64,000 nt of DNA from NCEH01 sp040049195 (GTDB lineage: Bacteria; Pseudomonadota; Alphaproteobacteria; Rhizobiales; Xanthobacteraceae): NCBI RefSeq assembly GCF_040049195.1, contig NZ_JBDZDL010000004.1; one strand, given 5' to 3'. The notes under the pieces were generated by a model that saw nothing but the letters and a program-made list of their open reading frames with translations, did not search any database and was not told where the DNA came from. The position numbers were made by a program, and so were the translations under genes. This document shows, one piece after another, positions 17,136 to 26,292 of this stretch; positions within the stretch are counted from its first letter, which is position 1, and each line of letters begins with the position of its first letter.

Positions 17136-18244
17136 TTACGCGTCGCGATTTTGTGGTTTCCGGTGCGGCCCTTTCCGCCGCCGCCCTGCTGCCGGCCGGA
17201 GCCTGGGCGCAGACCGTGTTCGCGCCCCAGCCCGGCGCCTGGCGCAATTTTCAGGTGGTGACGCGCCTGGACGTGACGAAGCCGGATGGCAAGACCGACG
17301 GCCCGGTGCGCGCCTGGGTGCCGCTGCCGGCGTTCTCCGAGGACCAATGGTTCCGCCCCGGCGGCAGCACCTGGTCCACCAATGCCGCCACTGCCGAGGT
17401 AGTGGGCGATCCGAAATTTGGCGCGCAGATGCTGGCGCTCGAATGGTCGGCCAGCCAGCCCGCGCCCTCGGTGGAGATCACTAGCAAGATCGCCACCCGC
17501 GACCGGGCGGTAGACTTGTCCAAGCCCGGCACCGCCGCCCCGCTCGGGGAAAAGGAGCGTGTGACCTTCCTCGCCGCCACCGACCTCATCCCCACCGACG
17601 GCATCGTCAAGCAGACCTCGGACAAGATCACGTCCGGCGCCAAGGATGAGGTCACGAAGGTGCGCGCGATCTATGAATGGATCGTGGAGAACACCTATCG
17701 CAACCCGGCAACCCGCGGCTGCGGGGTGGGCGATATCGCGGCCTTGCTGAAGAGCGGCGATCTCGGCGGCAAGTGCGCGGACCTGAATGCCCTGTTCGTC
17801 GGTTTGGTGCGCGCCGCCGGCATTCCCGCCCGCGATGTCTACGGCCTGCGCGTGGCGCCCTCGAAATTCGGCTACAAGAGCCTCGGCGCCAATTCCGAGG
17901 TGGTGACGAAGGCGCAGCATTGCCGCTCGGAAGTGTTCCTCTCCGGCTACGGCTGGGTGCCCATGGACCCCGCCGACGTGCGCAAGGTCGTGCTGGAGGA
18001 GCCGCCGGGAAAGCTGGGCATCGACGATCCCAAGGTGGTGGCGGCCCGCAAGACCCTGTTCGGCGCCTGGGAAGGCAATTGGATGGCCTATAACGTGGCC
18101 CACGACGTGGCGCTGCCCGGCTCCAAGGGGCCGAAGGTGGGCTTTCTCATGTATCCCCAGGCGGAGACCGTGGCCGGCCGGCTGGATTGCCTCGACCCCG
18201 ACACCTTCCGCTATTCCATCCGCGCGACCGAGATTTCGGTCTGA
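17132..18244 (+). CDS. Tat-exported transglutaminase-like protein
   Basis: A 370-residue protein with a twin-arginine signal (TRRDFVVSGAAL, ending AWAQ) and a transglutaminase/papain-like core. The triad is visible: Cys215 in GGKCADLN, His263 in AQHCRSEV and Asp279 in MDPADV. The start is preceded by GGAGG 8 nt upstream and overlaps the tlpA-like stop (ATGA), so the two are coupled. Tat export implies folding in the cytoplasm. The function is unknown. Location beside the Tat-exported formate dehydrogenase and selD is suggestive of shared regulation. Confidence 0.82.
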   Translation: MITRRDFVVSGAALSAAALLPAGAWAQTVFAPQPGAWRNFQVVTRLDVTKPDGKTDGPVRAWVPLPAFSEDQWFRPGGSTWSTNAATAEVVGDPKFGAQMLALEWSASQPAPSVEITSKIATRDRAVDLSKPGTAAPLGEKERVTFLAATDLIPTDGIVKQTSDKITSGAKDEVTKVRAIYEWIVENTYRNPATRGCGVGDIAALLKSGDLGGKCADLNALFVGLVRAAGIPARDVYGLRVAPSKFGYKSLGANSEVVTKAQHCRSEVFLSGYGWVPMDPADVRKVVLEEPPGKLGIDDPKVVAARKTLFGAWEGNWMAYNVAHDVALPGSKGPKVGFLMYPQAETVAGRLDCLDPDTFRYSIRATEISV

Positions 18245-18260
18245 ACCTTTCGCGTGCCGA

Positions 18261-18284
18261 ACCCCCGCCCTTCGCGGCGGGGGT
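18261..18284. terminator. Hairpin between the transglutaminase gene and selD
   Basis: A 9-bp perfect stem, ACCCCCGCC (18261-18269) with GGCGGGGGT (18276-18284), loop of 6 nt. No T-run follows, so it may reduce rather than end transcription into selD. Confidence 0.5.
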
Positions 18285-18316
18285 CTCGCCCGACGAACCA
18301 GTGAGGGACTCCCCGC

Positions 18317-19366
18317 ATGACTGATACCGCCTTCCGTCTCACCAGCCTTGCCCATGGCGGCGGCTGCGGCTGCAAGCTTGCCCCTTCCGTTCTTCAGGAA
18401 TTGCTGGGCGGGCAGGCGATGTCGCAACCGTTCGCAAAGCTGCTGGTGGGCACGGAAACGGGGGATGATGCCGCCGTGTGGGATCTCGACGGCGATACCT
18501 GCATCGTCGCGACCACCGACTTCTTCATGCCGGTGGTGGACAATCCCGACCATTTCGGCCGCATCGCCGCCACCAACGCCATCTCCGACGTCTATGCCAT
18601 GGGCGGCACGCCCATCATGGCGCTGGCGATCCTGGGCATGCCGCTCGGCAAGGTGGACACGCAGGTGGTGCGGGAGATCCTCCAGGGCGGCGCGGCGGTC
18701 TGCGCGGCGGCGGGCATTCCCGTCGCGGGTGGTCATTCCATCGATTCCGGCGAGCCCATCTATGGCCTCGCCGTCGTCGGTACGGTGCGCAAGAGCCAGA
18801 TCCGCCGCAACAGCGACGCCAAGCCCGGCGATGCGTTGATCCTCACCAAGGCGCTGGGCATCGGCATCTATTCCGCCGCCTTCAAGAAGGAGGCGCTCTC
18901 CCCCGACGCTTATGAGGAGATGATCGCCTCCACCACTTTGCTCAACAAGGTCGGCGCCACGCTGGCGCAGGACGAGGCGGTGCACGGCATCACGGACGTC
19001 ACCGGTTTCGGGCTGCTCGGGCATGGGCTCGAAATGGCGCGCGGCTCGGGCGTGCGCATTCATATCGAGAGGAAGGGCTTGCCGGTGCTCTCCCATGCGG
19101 AGGCCCTGGTGCGTCAGGGTTTCGTCACCGGCGCCTCCCATCGCAACTGGACGAGCTATGGCGCGGGCATCGAGCTGCCGGCGGGCATCGAGGATTGGCA
19201 GCGCCACCTGCTGACCGATCCGCAGACCTCCGGTGGCCTGCTGGTGTCGGTGGCGCAGGAGCAGGCGGACCGCGTGCTGGGCGAGATCCTCGCCGCGGGC
19301 TATCCCGCCGCCCGCCGCATTGGTCGGGTGGAGGCCGGGGAGGCGAAGGTTCTGGTGGACGCCTGA
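18317..19366 (+). CDS. selD: Selenide, water dikinase SelD
   Basis: SelD makes selenophosphate, the selenium donor for SelA, from selenide and ATP. The 349-residue protein has the N-terminal catalytic segment GGGCGCKL with Cys17, Cys19 and Lys20 matching E. coli numbering; here residue 17 is Cys, not Sec. The AIRS-type ATP-binding core shows DDAAVW and TDFFMPVVD and the C-terminal TDPQTSGGLL motif. It supplies the remaining selenium-specific step for the Sec system on the opposite strand at 5.7-10.2 kb, and is probably driven from the 16 kb promoter region or the gap at 18245-18316. Confidence 0.96.
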   Translation: MTDTAFRLTSLAHGGGCGCKLAPSVLQELLGGQAMSQPFAKLLVGTETGDDAAVWDLDGDTCIVATTDFFMPVVDNPDHFGRIAATNAISDVYAMGGTPIMALAILGMPLGKVDTQVVREILQGGAAVCAAAGIPVAGGHSIDSGEPIYGLAVVGTVRKSQIRRNSDAKPGDALILTKALGIGIYSAAFKKEALSPDAYEEMIASTTLLNKVGATLAQDEAVHGITDVTGFGLLGHGLEMARGSGVRIHIERKGLPVLSHAEALVRQGFVTGASHRNWTSYGAGIELPAGIEDWQRHLLTDPQTSGGLLVSVAQEQADRVLGEILAAGYPAARRIGRVEAGEAKVLVDA

Positions 19367-19497
19367 GCCCGTCGGCCGGTCCCGTTCGGCGCGCCTTTCG
19401 GGGCGCATCCGCGGGCAGGCTCGTGCGCTGCAAGGGAACGCCGAGCCCGCGTCGGGCGTTGCCGTTGTGAAAACACAACAGCCCGGAGGGCGCGCCT

Positions 19498-19893
19498 GTG
19501 ACCCACTCAAATAAGGCGGCGAAACTTTTCGCCGCACTCATCGCCTCCGTCGCGCTTGGCGCCATCCTTTCGGGCGACGCGGCGGCTCAAGCCGTCGTGA
19601 CTCCGCCGCAGCCGGGAAGCGCACAGGTGCCGGCCGAAAAGGCCGGGCCGCCCCTCAATGCCGACAAGGGCTGCGATGCGACGGCTTCTGCGGCGGGGAC
19701 CGCCCCGGCGGGCGGCGATGGATCCGGCACGGCGCCGGGCGGAGCGGGTTCGTCCGGCTGGTCCGGCGGCACCGGGGGCTCGTACATCGGCACCGGCCCG
19801 AGCGGGCCCACGTCCGGCTCCCCCACGGAGCATCCGGCGACTGTCGAAGGGGTCAACCCTTCCGTGGTCGGGCCTACCCGCAAGGATTGCTGA
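19498..19893 (+). CDS. Small secreted Gly/Ser/Thr-rich hypothetical protein
   Basis: A 131-residue protein starting with GTG and a GGAGG site 8 nt upstream. A signal peptide (AALIASVALGAILSG, cut near AAAQ) is followed by a low-complexity Gly/Ser/Thr/Pro stretch (GGAGSSGWSGGTGGSYIG) and a conserved-looking end, VVGPTRKDC. It has two cysteines, at the start of the low-complexity part and at the very end. Probably periplasmic or surface located; function unknown. Confidence 0.65.
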   Translation: MTHSNKAAKLFAALIASVALGAILSGDAAAQAVVTPPQPGSAQVPAEKAGPPLNADKGCDATASAAGTAPAGGDGSGTAPGGAGSSGWSGGTGGSYIGTGPSGPTSGSPTEHPATVEGVNPSVVGPTRKDC

Positions 19894-19898
19894 ATAGC

Positions 19899-21440
19899 TC
19901 AGATGAAGCCGGCAGCCGTGAGGATCGCGCGCGCTTCGTCCTGCGCGCCGGCGGCGGCCGCGATCCGGCGCCAGGATATTTCGCCAAGATCGTAATCGGC
20001 CTGCCGGAGCACCACGTCCGCCGTGGCGTCGGAGGCATCGCCGCGCCGCTGCTCCACGCGCGCGATGAGGGTGGAAACGGGCGCGTCGAGCCATAGGCCG
20101 AGGAAATCAAGGCCGGCTTCGCGCGCCACGGCTTCGATGGCGTCGCGCTCCTGCGGCCGCGCATGGACCGCATCGGCGATCACCGCCTGGCCCGCCGCCA
20201 GCGCCAGTGCTGCCCGTGCGCGTACCCGCTCATAGACCGCCTGCGTCGCCTCCGGCGTATAGGCCAGCGGCGGCAGCGTCTCGGTTTCTCCGACGCCCGC
20301 CATGCGCTTGCGTTCGATGTCGCTGCGCAGGATCACGGCGCCCGGCGCCCGCCCGATGCCGGGCGCGAGCGCGGCCGCGAGCGTGCTCTTGCCCGTGCCC
20401 GATAATCCGCCAATGGCGAGCAGAACCGGCTTTCCTGGGGCAAGGAACGCCTGCGCCTGGGCGAAATAATGGGCGATCTCGCCGCGTGCGGCCGCGTTGC
20501 GCTCCTCGGGCACATGGGGGAGGCCTGCCGCTTGTACCTTGGCTCGGATCGCGGCGCGCAGGCTGAGAAACAGAGGCAGCGCCGCGAGCGCCGTATAATG
20601 CTCGTCCGGCCCGGCCCACAGATACCGGTTCAACACCCCATTGGCCGCGTCCGAAAGGTCACGCTCCCAGAGATCCATCAGCAGGAAGGCGAGGTCGTAA
20701 AGCACATCGCAAACGGCGATGCCGTCGTTGAACTCGATGGCGTCGAACAGCACCGGCGCGCCTTCCAGCAGCACGATGTTGCGCAGATGCAGGTCGCCGT
20801 GGCAGCGCCGCACATACCCCTGCGCCGCCCGCGCCCGCAGCAGCGGCGCCACCGCTTCCAGCGCGTCGGCAGTGGCCTGCGTGAGGGCGCGGGCTGCCTG
20901 CGGCGGGAACAGCTCCGGGTTCTCGGCGAAGTCGGCGGCATTCTGTTCGACGACGCTGGCGAGCGGCCCGATGGCGTCCGCCGCGTCCCGCATCACCGGG
21001 GCACGGGCATGGGCCGCGCTCACGGCGCGGGCGAGGGCGGCGACGAGGGCAGGGGTGAAGGCCTCCCTCTCCAGTCGGTCGAGGGTTTGGGCCTCGTCGA
21101 ACCTGCGCATCTTCACCGCATACTCCACCGCGGTGCCGGCGCCATCCAGGGCAAAGCCCTCGGCCGTGCGCACGATGGGCACGACGTTGAGATAGATGCC
21201 CGGCGCATTGGCGCGGTTCACCTCCAGCTCGCGCTCGCAGGCGGCGTGGCGCTTTTCCAGGGTGGAGAAATCCATATAGGGGAAGGCGACCGCCCGCTTC
21301 ACCTTGTAGGCGAACGCGCCCGCGAGGAACACGGCGGCGCCATGGGTATCGATGCGCGAGACCCGCGCGCCGCCATGGGTCGAGGGGTCGGCCAGAAAGG
21401 CGAACACCGCGTTCTGGTCCGCGACCACATGGCTGTCCAT
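19899..21440 (-). CDS. Bifunctional APH-like / P-loop kinase protein
   Basis: A 513-residue fusion. The N-terminal 330 residues are an aminoglycoside-phosphotransferase-like kinase fold with catalytic loop CHGDLHLRNI and metal-binding FDAIEFND. The C-terminal part is a P-loop kinase with Walker A GGLSGTGKST, an SDIERK segment and lid-like arginines, similar to gluconate or AAA-type kinases. Such fusions are common in Proteobacteria but their substrate is unknown. A GGAG site lies 9 nt before the ATG. It converges with the small secreted protein gene and is divergent from kdp. Confidence 0.85.
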   Translation of the reverse strand: MDSHVVADQNAVFAFLADPSTHGGARVSRIDTHGAAVFLAGAFAYKVKRAVAFPYMDFSTLEKRHAACERELEVNRANAPGIYLNVVPIVRTAEGFALDGAGTAVEYAVKMRRFDEAQTLDRLEREAFTPALVAALARAVSAAHARAPVMRDAADAIGPLASVVEQNAADFAENPELFPPQAARALTQATADALEAVAPLLRARAAQGYVRRCHGDLHLRNIVLLEGAPVLFDAIEFNDGIAVCDVLYDLAFLLMDLWERDLSDAANGVLNRYLWAGPDEHYTALAALPLFLSLRAAIRAKVQAAGLPHVPEERNAAARGEIAHYFAQAQAFLAPGKPVLLAIGGLSGTGKSTLAAALAPGIGRAPGAVILRSDIERKRMAGVGETETLPPLAYTPEATQAVYERVRARAALALAAGQAVIADAVHARPQERDAIEAVAREAGLDFLGLWLDAPVSTLIARVEQRRGDASDATADVVLRQADYDLGEISWRRIAAAAGAQDEARAILTAAGFI

Positions 21441-21684
21441 GGCCCAAAGCTCCGCGCGCCGGGGAATGCCTGAATATCCTTATGCCGGAAGCTGGCCGCC
21501 TTGATACGCCTCATTGGTCCGGCGCGGATCAAGGGGCAAGCTCGCCTTTGCCCTGCTGGGTCCCGGCGTGCATAGGGACGCACTCGCTCAAGCGACTTTA
21601 TGGAATCCTTATGCCGGCCGGCAAATCCCGGATCGCGGCTTTATGCGCGGCGGGTCTAGGACAGCTCCACGCAAGGAGTGCTCC
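21441..21684 (+). promoter_or_regulatory. kdp promoter/operator region with repeated ATCCTTATGCCGG
   Basis: No gene is seen in this 244-bp gap. A 13-bp sequence, atccttatgccgg, occurs twice in direct orientation at 21476-21488 and 21605-21617. Around the second copy TTTATG-like hexamers lie at 21597, 21608 and 21640; the first two start 11 bp apart, one helical turn. This is where KdpE would be expected to bind, but no experimental consensus for this lineage is available to me. Confidence 0.5.
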
Positions 21685-21768
21685 ATGCTTGACCTTATCT
21701 ATCTCGTTCTCGGCTTCGCCTTCTTCGCTTTGATGGCGCTCTACCTGCGCTTTGCGGCGCAAGCCTGA
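21685..21768 (+). CDS. Single-helix microprotein upstream of kdpF
   Basis: A 27-residue peptide that is almost entirely one membrane helix (DLIYLVLGFAFFALMALYLRF) ending RFAAQA. An AAGGAG site precedes the ATG by a proper distance. It lies 10 bp before kdpF and in the same direction, and its start MLDL resembles that of KdpF, though the usual KdpF ending (RPERF) is absent. I infer a second small Kdp-associated membrane peptide. Confidence 0.65.
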   Translation: MLDLIYLVLGFAFFALMALYLRFAAQA

Positions 21769-21778
21769 GGAGAAACCC

Positions 21779-21865
21779 ATGCTCGACCTCGTTCTCGGGG
21801 CGGCGGTGAGCCTCTCGCTCGCCGCCTATCTCGTTTTCGCATTGGTGCGACCCGAGCGGTTCTGA
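21779..21865 (+). CDS. kdpF: KdpF, small subunit of the K+-transporting ATPase
   Basis: A 28-residue hydrophobic peptide with a single membrane helix and the family ending LVRPERF. KdpF is bound between KdpA and KdpB and stabilises the KdpFABC complex. A GAGGAGA site precedes the ATG. It is the immediate upstream neighbour of kdpA, as in E. coli. Confidence 0.88.
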   Translation: MLDLVLGAAVSLSLAAYLVFALVRPERF

Positions 21866-21914
21866 TCGCCCCCGCGCCAATCCCCCCAACGCTTTTCTCA
21901 GGTGATGCAACGCC

Positions 21915-23624
21915 ATGACCTCCAATGGCTGGCTTCAGATCGCGATCCTCTTTTTGGCGGTGGTGGCCAGCGCCATCCCGCTCGGTCGCTTCATGGCCCG
22001 CGTGTTCGCGGGTGAACGCAACTTTCTGACCCCCGTGCTCGGCCCGGTCGAGCGCGGCCTCTACCGCCTCGCTGGCGTCGATCCGGACAAGGAACAGGGC
22101 TGGGTCGCCTATACGCTCGGCATGCTGGCGCTGAACGCGGCCGGCTTCGCTCTGCTGTACGCGATCCTGCGCCTGCAAGGCGTGCTGCCGGTGAACCCGC
22201 AGGGCTTCGGCGCCCTGTCGCCGGATCTCGCCTTCAACACGGCGGTGAGCTTCGTCACCAACACCAATTGGCAGGCTTATGTGGGCGAAGCCACCATGAG
22301 CAATTTCAGCCAGATGGTGGGGCTGACGGTGCAGAACTTCCTCTCCGCCGCCACCGGCATCGCGCTGGCCATCGCCCTGGTGCGGGGCTTCGCCCGCTCC
22401 GGCGCGGCGGGCGTGGGCAATTTCTTCGTCGATGCCACCCGCTCGACGCTCTACATCCTGCTGCCGCTCGCCTTCGTCACCGCCCTGATCCTGGTGGCCA
22501 CCGGCATGCCGCAGACGCTGGACGGTTCGTTCGCCGCCACCACGCTCGACGGCGCGCAGCAGAACATCGCCATCGGCCCGGTGGCCTCGCAGATCGCCAT
22601 CAAGCAGCTGGGCACAAACGGCGGCGGCTTCTTCAACGCCAATGCCGCCCACCCGTTCGAGAACCCGACCGCGCTCGGCAACATGCTGCAAGTGTGGCAG
22701 ATGCTGGTGATCTCCACCGCCATCGTGTTCGCCTTCGGCCATCTCATCGGCGACAAGCGGCAGGCGAAAGCCCTGCTCGCCGTGGTCTTCATCCTGCTGA
22801 TCGCGGGTGTGGCCGTCGCCTATTGGGCGGAAGCGGCCGGCACGCCGGTGCTGCAGCAGGCAGGCCTCGACCCGGCCGGCGGCAATATGGAAGGCAAGGA
22901 AGTGCGCTTCGGCCTCGCGCTCTCGGCGCTCTGGGCGGCGGTGACGACCGGGCTTTCCTGCGGCGCGGTGAACGCCATGCACGGCTCCTTCACCCCGCTC
23001 GGCGGCCTGGTGCCGCTGGTGCTCATCAAGCTGGGCGAGATCCTGCCGGGCGGCGTCGGCTCGGGCCTCTACGGCCTGCTGGTGATGGCGATCATCGCCG
23101 TGTTCGTGGCCGGCCTCATGGTGGGCCGCACCCCGGAATATCTCGGCAAGAAGATCGAGGCCAAGGAAGTGAAGATGGCGGTGCTGGCGAGCCTCGTGCT
23201 GCCCATCTTCGTGCTCGGCTTCACGGCGCTCGCCGCCAATCTTCCGGGGCCCGCGGCCGGCATCGGCAACGGCGGACCGCATGGCCTGACCGAGGTGCTC
23301 TATGCCTATGCCTCCGGCACCGGCAACAACGGCTCCGCCTTCGCCTCGCTCTCGGCCAATACGCCCTGGTGGAACACCACGCTCGGCTTCGCCATGCTGT
23401 TCGGCCGCTTCGCCTACATCGTGCCGATGATGGCGATCGCCGGCTCGCTCGCCGCCAAGCCGCGCCTTGCCGCTTCCACCGGCACGTTCCCGACCCATGG
23501 GCCGCTGTTCGTGGCCCTTCTCATCGGCGTCATCTTGATCCTCGGCGGTCTGCAATTCTTTCCGGCATTCGCTCTCGGCCCCATCGCCGAGCAGGTGCAG
23601 ATGCTGGCCGGCAAGACCTTCTGA
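21915..23624 (+). CDS. kdpA: Potassium-transporting ATPase subunit KdpA
   Basis: The K+-binding and translocating subunit, related to the SKT potassium channel superfamily. The 569-residue length is normal. Selectivity-filter loops are visible as TNTNWQ, GTNGGGFFN, GLSCGAVNAMHG and GTGNNGSAF, each in one of the four pseudo-repeats, between about ten membrane segments. It is followed 15 bp later by kdpB. The system takes up K+ with very high affinity under K+ limitation or osmotic stress. Confidence 0.97.
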   Translation: MTSNGWLQIAILFLAVVASAIPLGRFMARVFAGERNFLTPVLGPVERGLYRLAGVDPDKEQGWVAYTLGMLALNAAGFALLYAILRLQGVLPVNPQGFGALSPDLAFNTAVSFVTNTNWQAYVGEATMSNFSQMVGLTVQNFLSAATGIALAIALVRGFARSGAAGVGNFFVDATRSTLYILLPLAFVTALILVATGMPQTLDGSFAATTLDGAQQNIAIGPVASQIAIKQLGTNGGGFFNANAAHPFENPTALGNMLQVWQMLVISTAIVFAFGHLIGDKRQAKALLAVVFILLIAGVAVAYWAEAAGTPVLQQAGLDPAGGNMEGKEVRFGLALSALWAAVTTGLSCGAVNAMHGSFTPLGGLVPLVLIKLGEILPGGVGSGLYGLLVMAIIAVFVAGLMVGRTPEYLGKKIEAKEVKMAVLASLVLPIFVLGFTALAANLPGPAAGIGNGGPHGLTEVLYAYASGTGNNGSAFASLSANTPWWNTTLGFAMLFGRFAYIVPMMAIAGSLAAKPRLAASTGTFPTHGPLFVALLIGVILILGGLQFFPAFALGPIAEQVQMLAGKTF

Positions 23625-23639
23625 GGAACGGAGCTTAAA

Positions 23640-25691
23640 ATGTCCGCGAAATCCGTCTCCTCCATCGCCAGCCCCGACCTGATCGGCCGGGCCGCGATCG
23701 ATGCCGTCAAGAAGCTCGATCCGCGCTCCTTGATGAAAAATCCGGTGATCTTCGTCACCGAAGTGGTGGCGGCGCTCGTCACCGCCATCTTCCTACGCGA
23801 CCTTCTCACCGGCGCGCCGGTGTCCTTCACCGGCCAGATCATGGGCTGGCTGTGGTTCACCGTATTGTTCGCCAATTTCGCCGAAGCGGTGGCGGAAGGG
23901 CGGGGCCGCGCCCAGGCGGAAAGCCTGAAGCGCGCCCGCACCGACACGGTGGCGAAGAAGCTCGCCGACCCGAAGAATCGCGAGCGCTTCACCCGCGTCT
24001 CGGCGCTGGACCTGAAGGTGGGCGACTTCGTTCTGGTGGAAGCCGGCGACCTCGTGCCCGGCGACGGCGAGATCATCGAAGGCATCGCCTCGGTGAACGA
24101 GGCCGCCATCACCGGCGAGAGCGCGCCGGTGATCCGGGAGAGCGGCGGTGACCGCTCGGCCGTGACCGGCGGCACCACCGTGGTGTCGGACTATGTGGTG
24201 GTGCGCATCACGGCGGCCGCCGGCTCCTCCTTTCTCGATCGCATGATCGCCCTGGTGGAAGGCGCCGAACGGCAGAAGACGCCGAATGAGATCGCCCTCA
24301 CCATCCTGCTGGTGGGCATGACGCTGATCTTCCTCATCACCGTCGTGACGCTCTACGGCCTCGGCCTCTATGGCGGCACGGAACTGGCGGTGCCGGTGCT
24401 GGTGGCGCTGCTCGTGACGCTGATCCCCACCACCATCGGCGGCCTGCTCTCGGCCATCGGCATCGCCGGGATGGACCGCCTGGTGCGCCATAACGTGCTG
24501 GCCATGTCCGGCCGCGCGGTGGAAGCGGCGGGCGACGTGGACACCCTGCTGCTGGACAAGACCGGCACCATCACGTTCGGCAACCGCATGGCCACCGAGG
24601 TCATCCCCGTGCCGGGCGTGAGCGAGCGCGAAGCCATGGAGGCGGCGGTGCTCGCCTCGCTGGCCGACGAGACCGCCGAAGGCCGCTCCATCCTCGCCCT
24701 GGCGCGGGAGACCTTCGGCATCGACGTGACTCTCGTGCCGGAGGGGGCGAGCTTCGTGCCCTTCTCGGCGTCCACCCGCATCTCCGGTATCGACCTTGCC
24801 GGGCGCAAAGTGCGCAAGGGCGCGGTGGATGCGGTGCGCCGCTTCGTGTCCGAAGGACTGACCGGCAAGGCGAGCGAGCCGGCCGAGTTCAAGGCGGCGG
24901 TGGACCGCATCGCACGGTCCGGCGGCACGCCGCTGGGCCTTGCGGAGGGCGGGCGCCTGCTCGGCGTCATCCATCTGAAGGACGTGGTGAAGCCCGACAT
25001 CAAGGAGCGCTTCGCCGAGCTTCGCCGCATGGGCATCCGCACGGTGATGGTGACCGGCGACAACCCCGTGACCGCCGCCGCCATCGCCTCGGAAGCCGGC
25101 GTCGACGATTTCATCGCCGAGGCCACCCCGCAGGACAAGCTGAGCTATATCCGCAACGAGCAGCGGCGCGGCCGGCTGGTGGCCATGTGCGGCGACGGCA
25201 CAAACGATGCGCCCGCCCTGGCGCAGGCGGACGTGGGCGTGGCCATGCAGACCGGCACCCAGGCCGCCCGCGAAGCCGGCAACATGGTGGATCTCGACAG
25301 CGATCCCACCAAGCTCATCGAGATCGTCGGCATCGGTAAGCAGCTGCTCATGACGCGTGGCTCGCTGACCACCTTCTCCATCGCCAACGATGTGGCGAAA
25401 TATTTCGCCATCATCCCGGCGCTGTTCATCGTCGCGATCCCGGAATTGAGCGTGCTCAACATCATGGGCCTCTCGACGCCGCAGAGCGCCATTTTGTCGG
25501 CGGTGATTTTCAACGCCCTGATCATCATCGCGCTGATCCCGCTCGCTTTGCGCGGCGTGCCCTACAAGCCCGCCAGCGCGGAAAGCGTGCTTGCCCGCAA
25601 CCTGTTGATCTACGGCCTCGGCGGCATCCTGGTGCCCTTCATCGGCATCAAGCTGATCGATCTCGCCGTGACCGCACTTGGTCTCGCCTGA
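23640..25691 (+). CDS. kdpB: Potassium-transporting ATPase ATP-binding subunit KdpB
   Basis: The P-type ATPase subunit that powers KdpA. The 683-residue protein shows the actuator TGES motif, the phosphorylation site DKTGTITFGN, the nucleotide-binding domain and the hinge MVTGDNPVTA followed by GDGTNDAPAL. A GGAG lies just before the ATG. All catalytic residues expected for an active pump are present. Confidence 0.97.
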   Translation: MSAKSVSSIASPDLIGRAAIDAVKKLDPRSLMKNPVIFVTEVVAALVTAIFLRDLLTGAPVSFTGQIMGWLWFTVLFANFAEAVAEGRGRAQAESLKRARTDTVAKKLADPKNRERFTRVSALDLKVGDFVLVEAGDLVPGDGEIIEGIASVNEAAITGESAPVIRESGGDRSAVTGGTTVVSDYVVVRITAAAGSSFLDRMIALVEGAERQKTPNEIALTILLVGMTLIFLITVVTLYGLGLYGGTELAVPVLVALLVTLIPTTIGGLLSAIGIAGMDRLVRHNVLAMSGRAVEAAGDVDTLLLDKTGTITFGNRMATEVIPVPGVSEREAMEAAVLASLADETAEGRSILALARETFGIDVTLVPEGASFVPFSASTRISGIDLAGRKVRKGAVDAVRRFVSEGLTGKASEPAEFKAAVDRIARSGGTPLGLAEGGRLLGVIHLKDVVKPDIKERFAELRRMGIRTVMVTGDNPVTAAAIASEAGVDDFIAEATPQDKLSYIRNEQRRGRLVAMCGDGTNDAPALAQADVGVAMQTGTQAAREAGNMVDLDSDPTKLIEIVGIGKQLLMTRGSLTTFSIANDVAKYFAIIPALFIVAIPELSVLNIMGLSTPQSAILSAVIFNALIIIALIPLALRGVPYKPASAESVLARNLLIYGLGGILVPFIGIKLIDLAVTALGLA

Positions 25692-25717
25692 ACTGGCCTC
25701 GCCTGAAGGAGGCGCAT

Positions 25718-26281
25718 ATGTTGTCCCAGCTTCGTCCCGCAATCGTCCTGGTCGCCGCATTCACGGTGATCACGGGCATCGCCTATCCGCTCGCCGTTAC
25801 CGGCGTCGCCCAGCTGGCCTTCCCCGCCGCCGCCAACGGCAGCCGGATCGAACGCAACGGCGTGGTGGTCGGCTCCGCCCTCATCGGCCAGAAGACCGAG
25901 GGCGCCGGCTATTTTCATCCCCGGCCCTCGGCGGCCGGAGACGGCTATGATGCCTCCAACTCCTCCGGCAGCAATCTTGCGCCCACCAGCGCCAAGCTGA
26001 AGGACCGCATCGTCGCGGACGTCGCGACGCTCCGCGCCGACGGCATCACCGGCGAAATCCCCGCCGATGCCGTCACCACCTCCGGCAGCGGCCTCGATCC
26101 GCACATCTCGCCGGCCTATGCGCAGGACCAGGTGAAGCGCGTCGCGGCCGCCCGCAACCTTCCGGAAGACAAGGTCCGCCAGGTGGTGGCGCAAAATATC
26201 GAGCCGCGCGAACTCGGCATTTTCGGCGAGCCGCGCGTGAACGTGCTGAAACTGAACATCGCCCTGGACGCGCAAAAATAG
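25718..26281 (+). CDS. kdpC: Potassium-transporting ATPase subunit KdpC
   Basis: The 187-residue periplasmic-domain subunit of KdpFABC. One N-terminal membrane helix (AIVLVAAFTVITGIAYPLAV) precedes the conserved QKTEGAGYFHPRPSA segment, SGSNLAPTS and DPHISPAYA motifs. The ribosome site AAGGAGG is strong. It ends the structural part of the operon, with a hairpin before kdpD. Confidence 0.96.
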   Translation: MLSQLRPAIVLVAAFTVITGIAYPLAVTGVAQLAFPAAANGSRIERNGVVVGSALIGQKTEGAGYFHPRPSAAGDGYDASNSSGSNLAPTSAKLKDRIVADVATLRADGITGEIPADAVTTSGSGLDPHISPAYAQDQVKRVAAARNLPEDKVRQVVAQNIEPRELGIFGEPRVNVLKLNIALDAQK

Positions 26282-26292
26282 TTGCCACGGAG

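Noticed and set aside
16256..19537. Open frame of 1093 codons on the minus strand
   Set aside because: It is opposite the tlpA-like, transglutaminase and selD genes, all of which have clear motifs; composition is that of a shadow frame.
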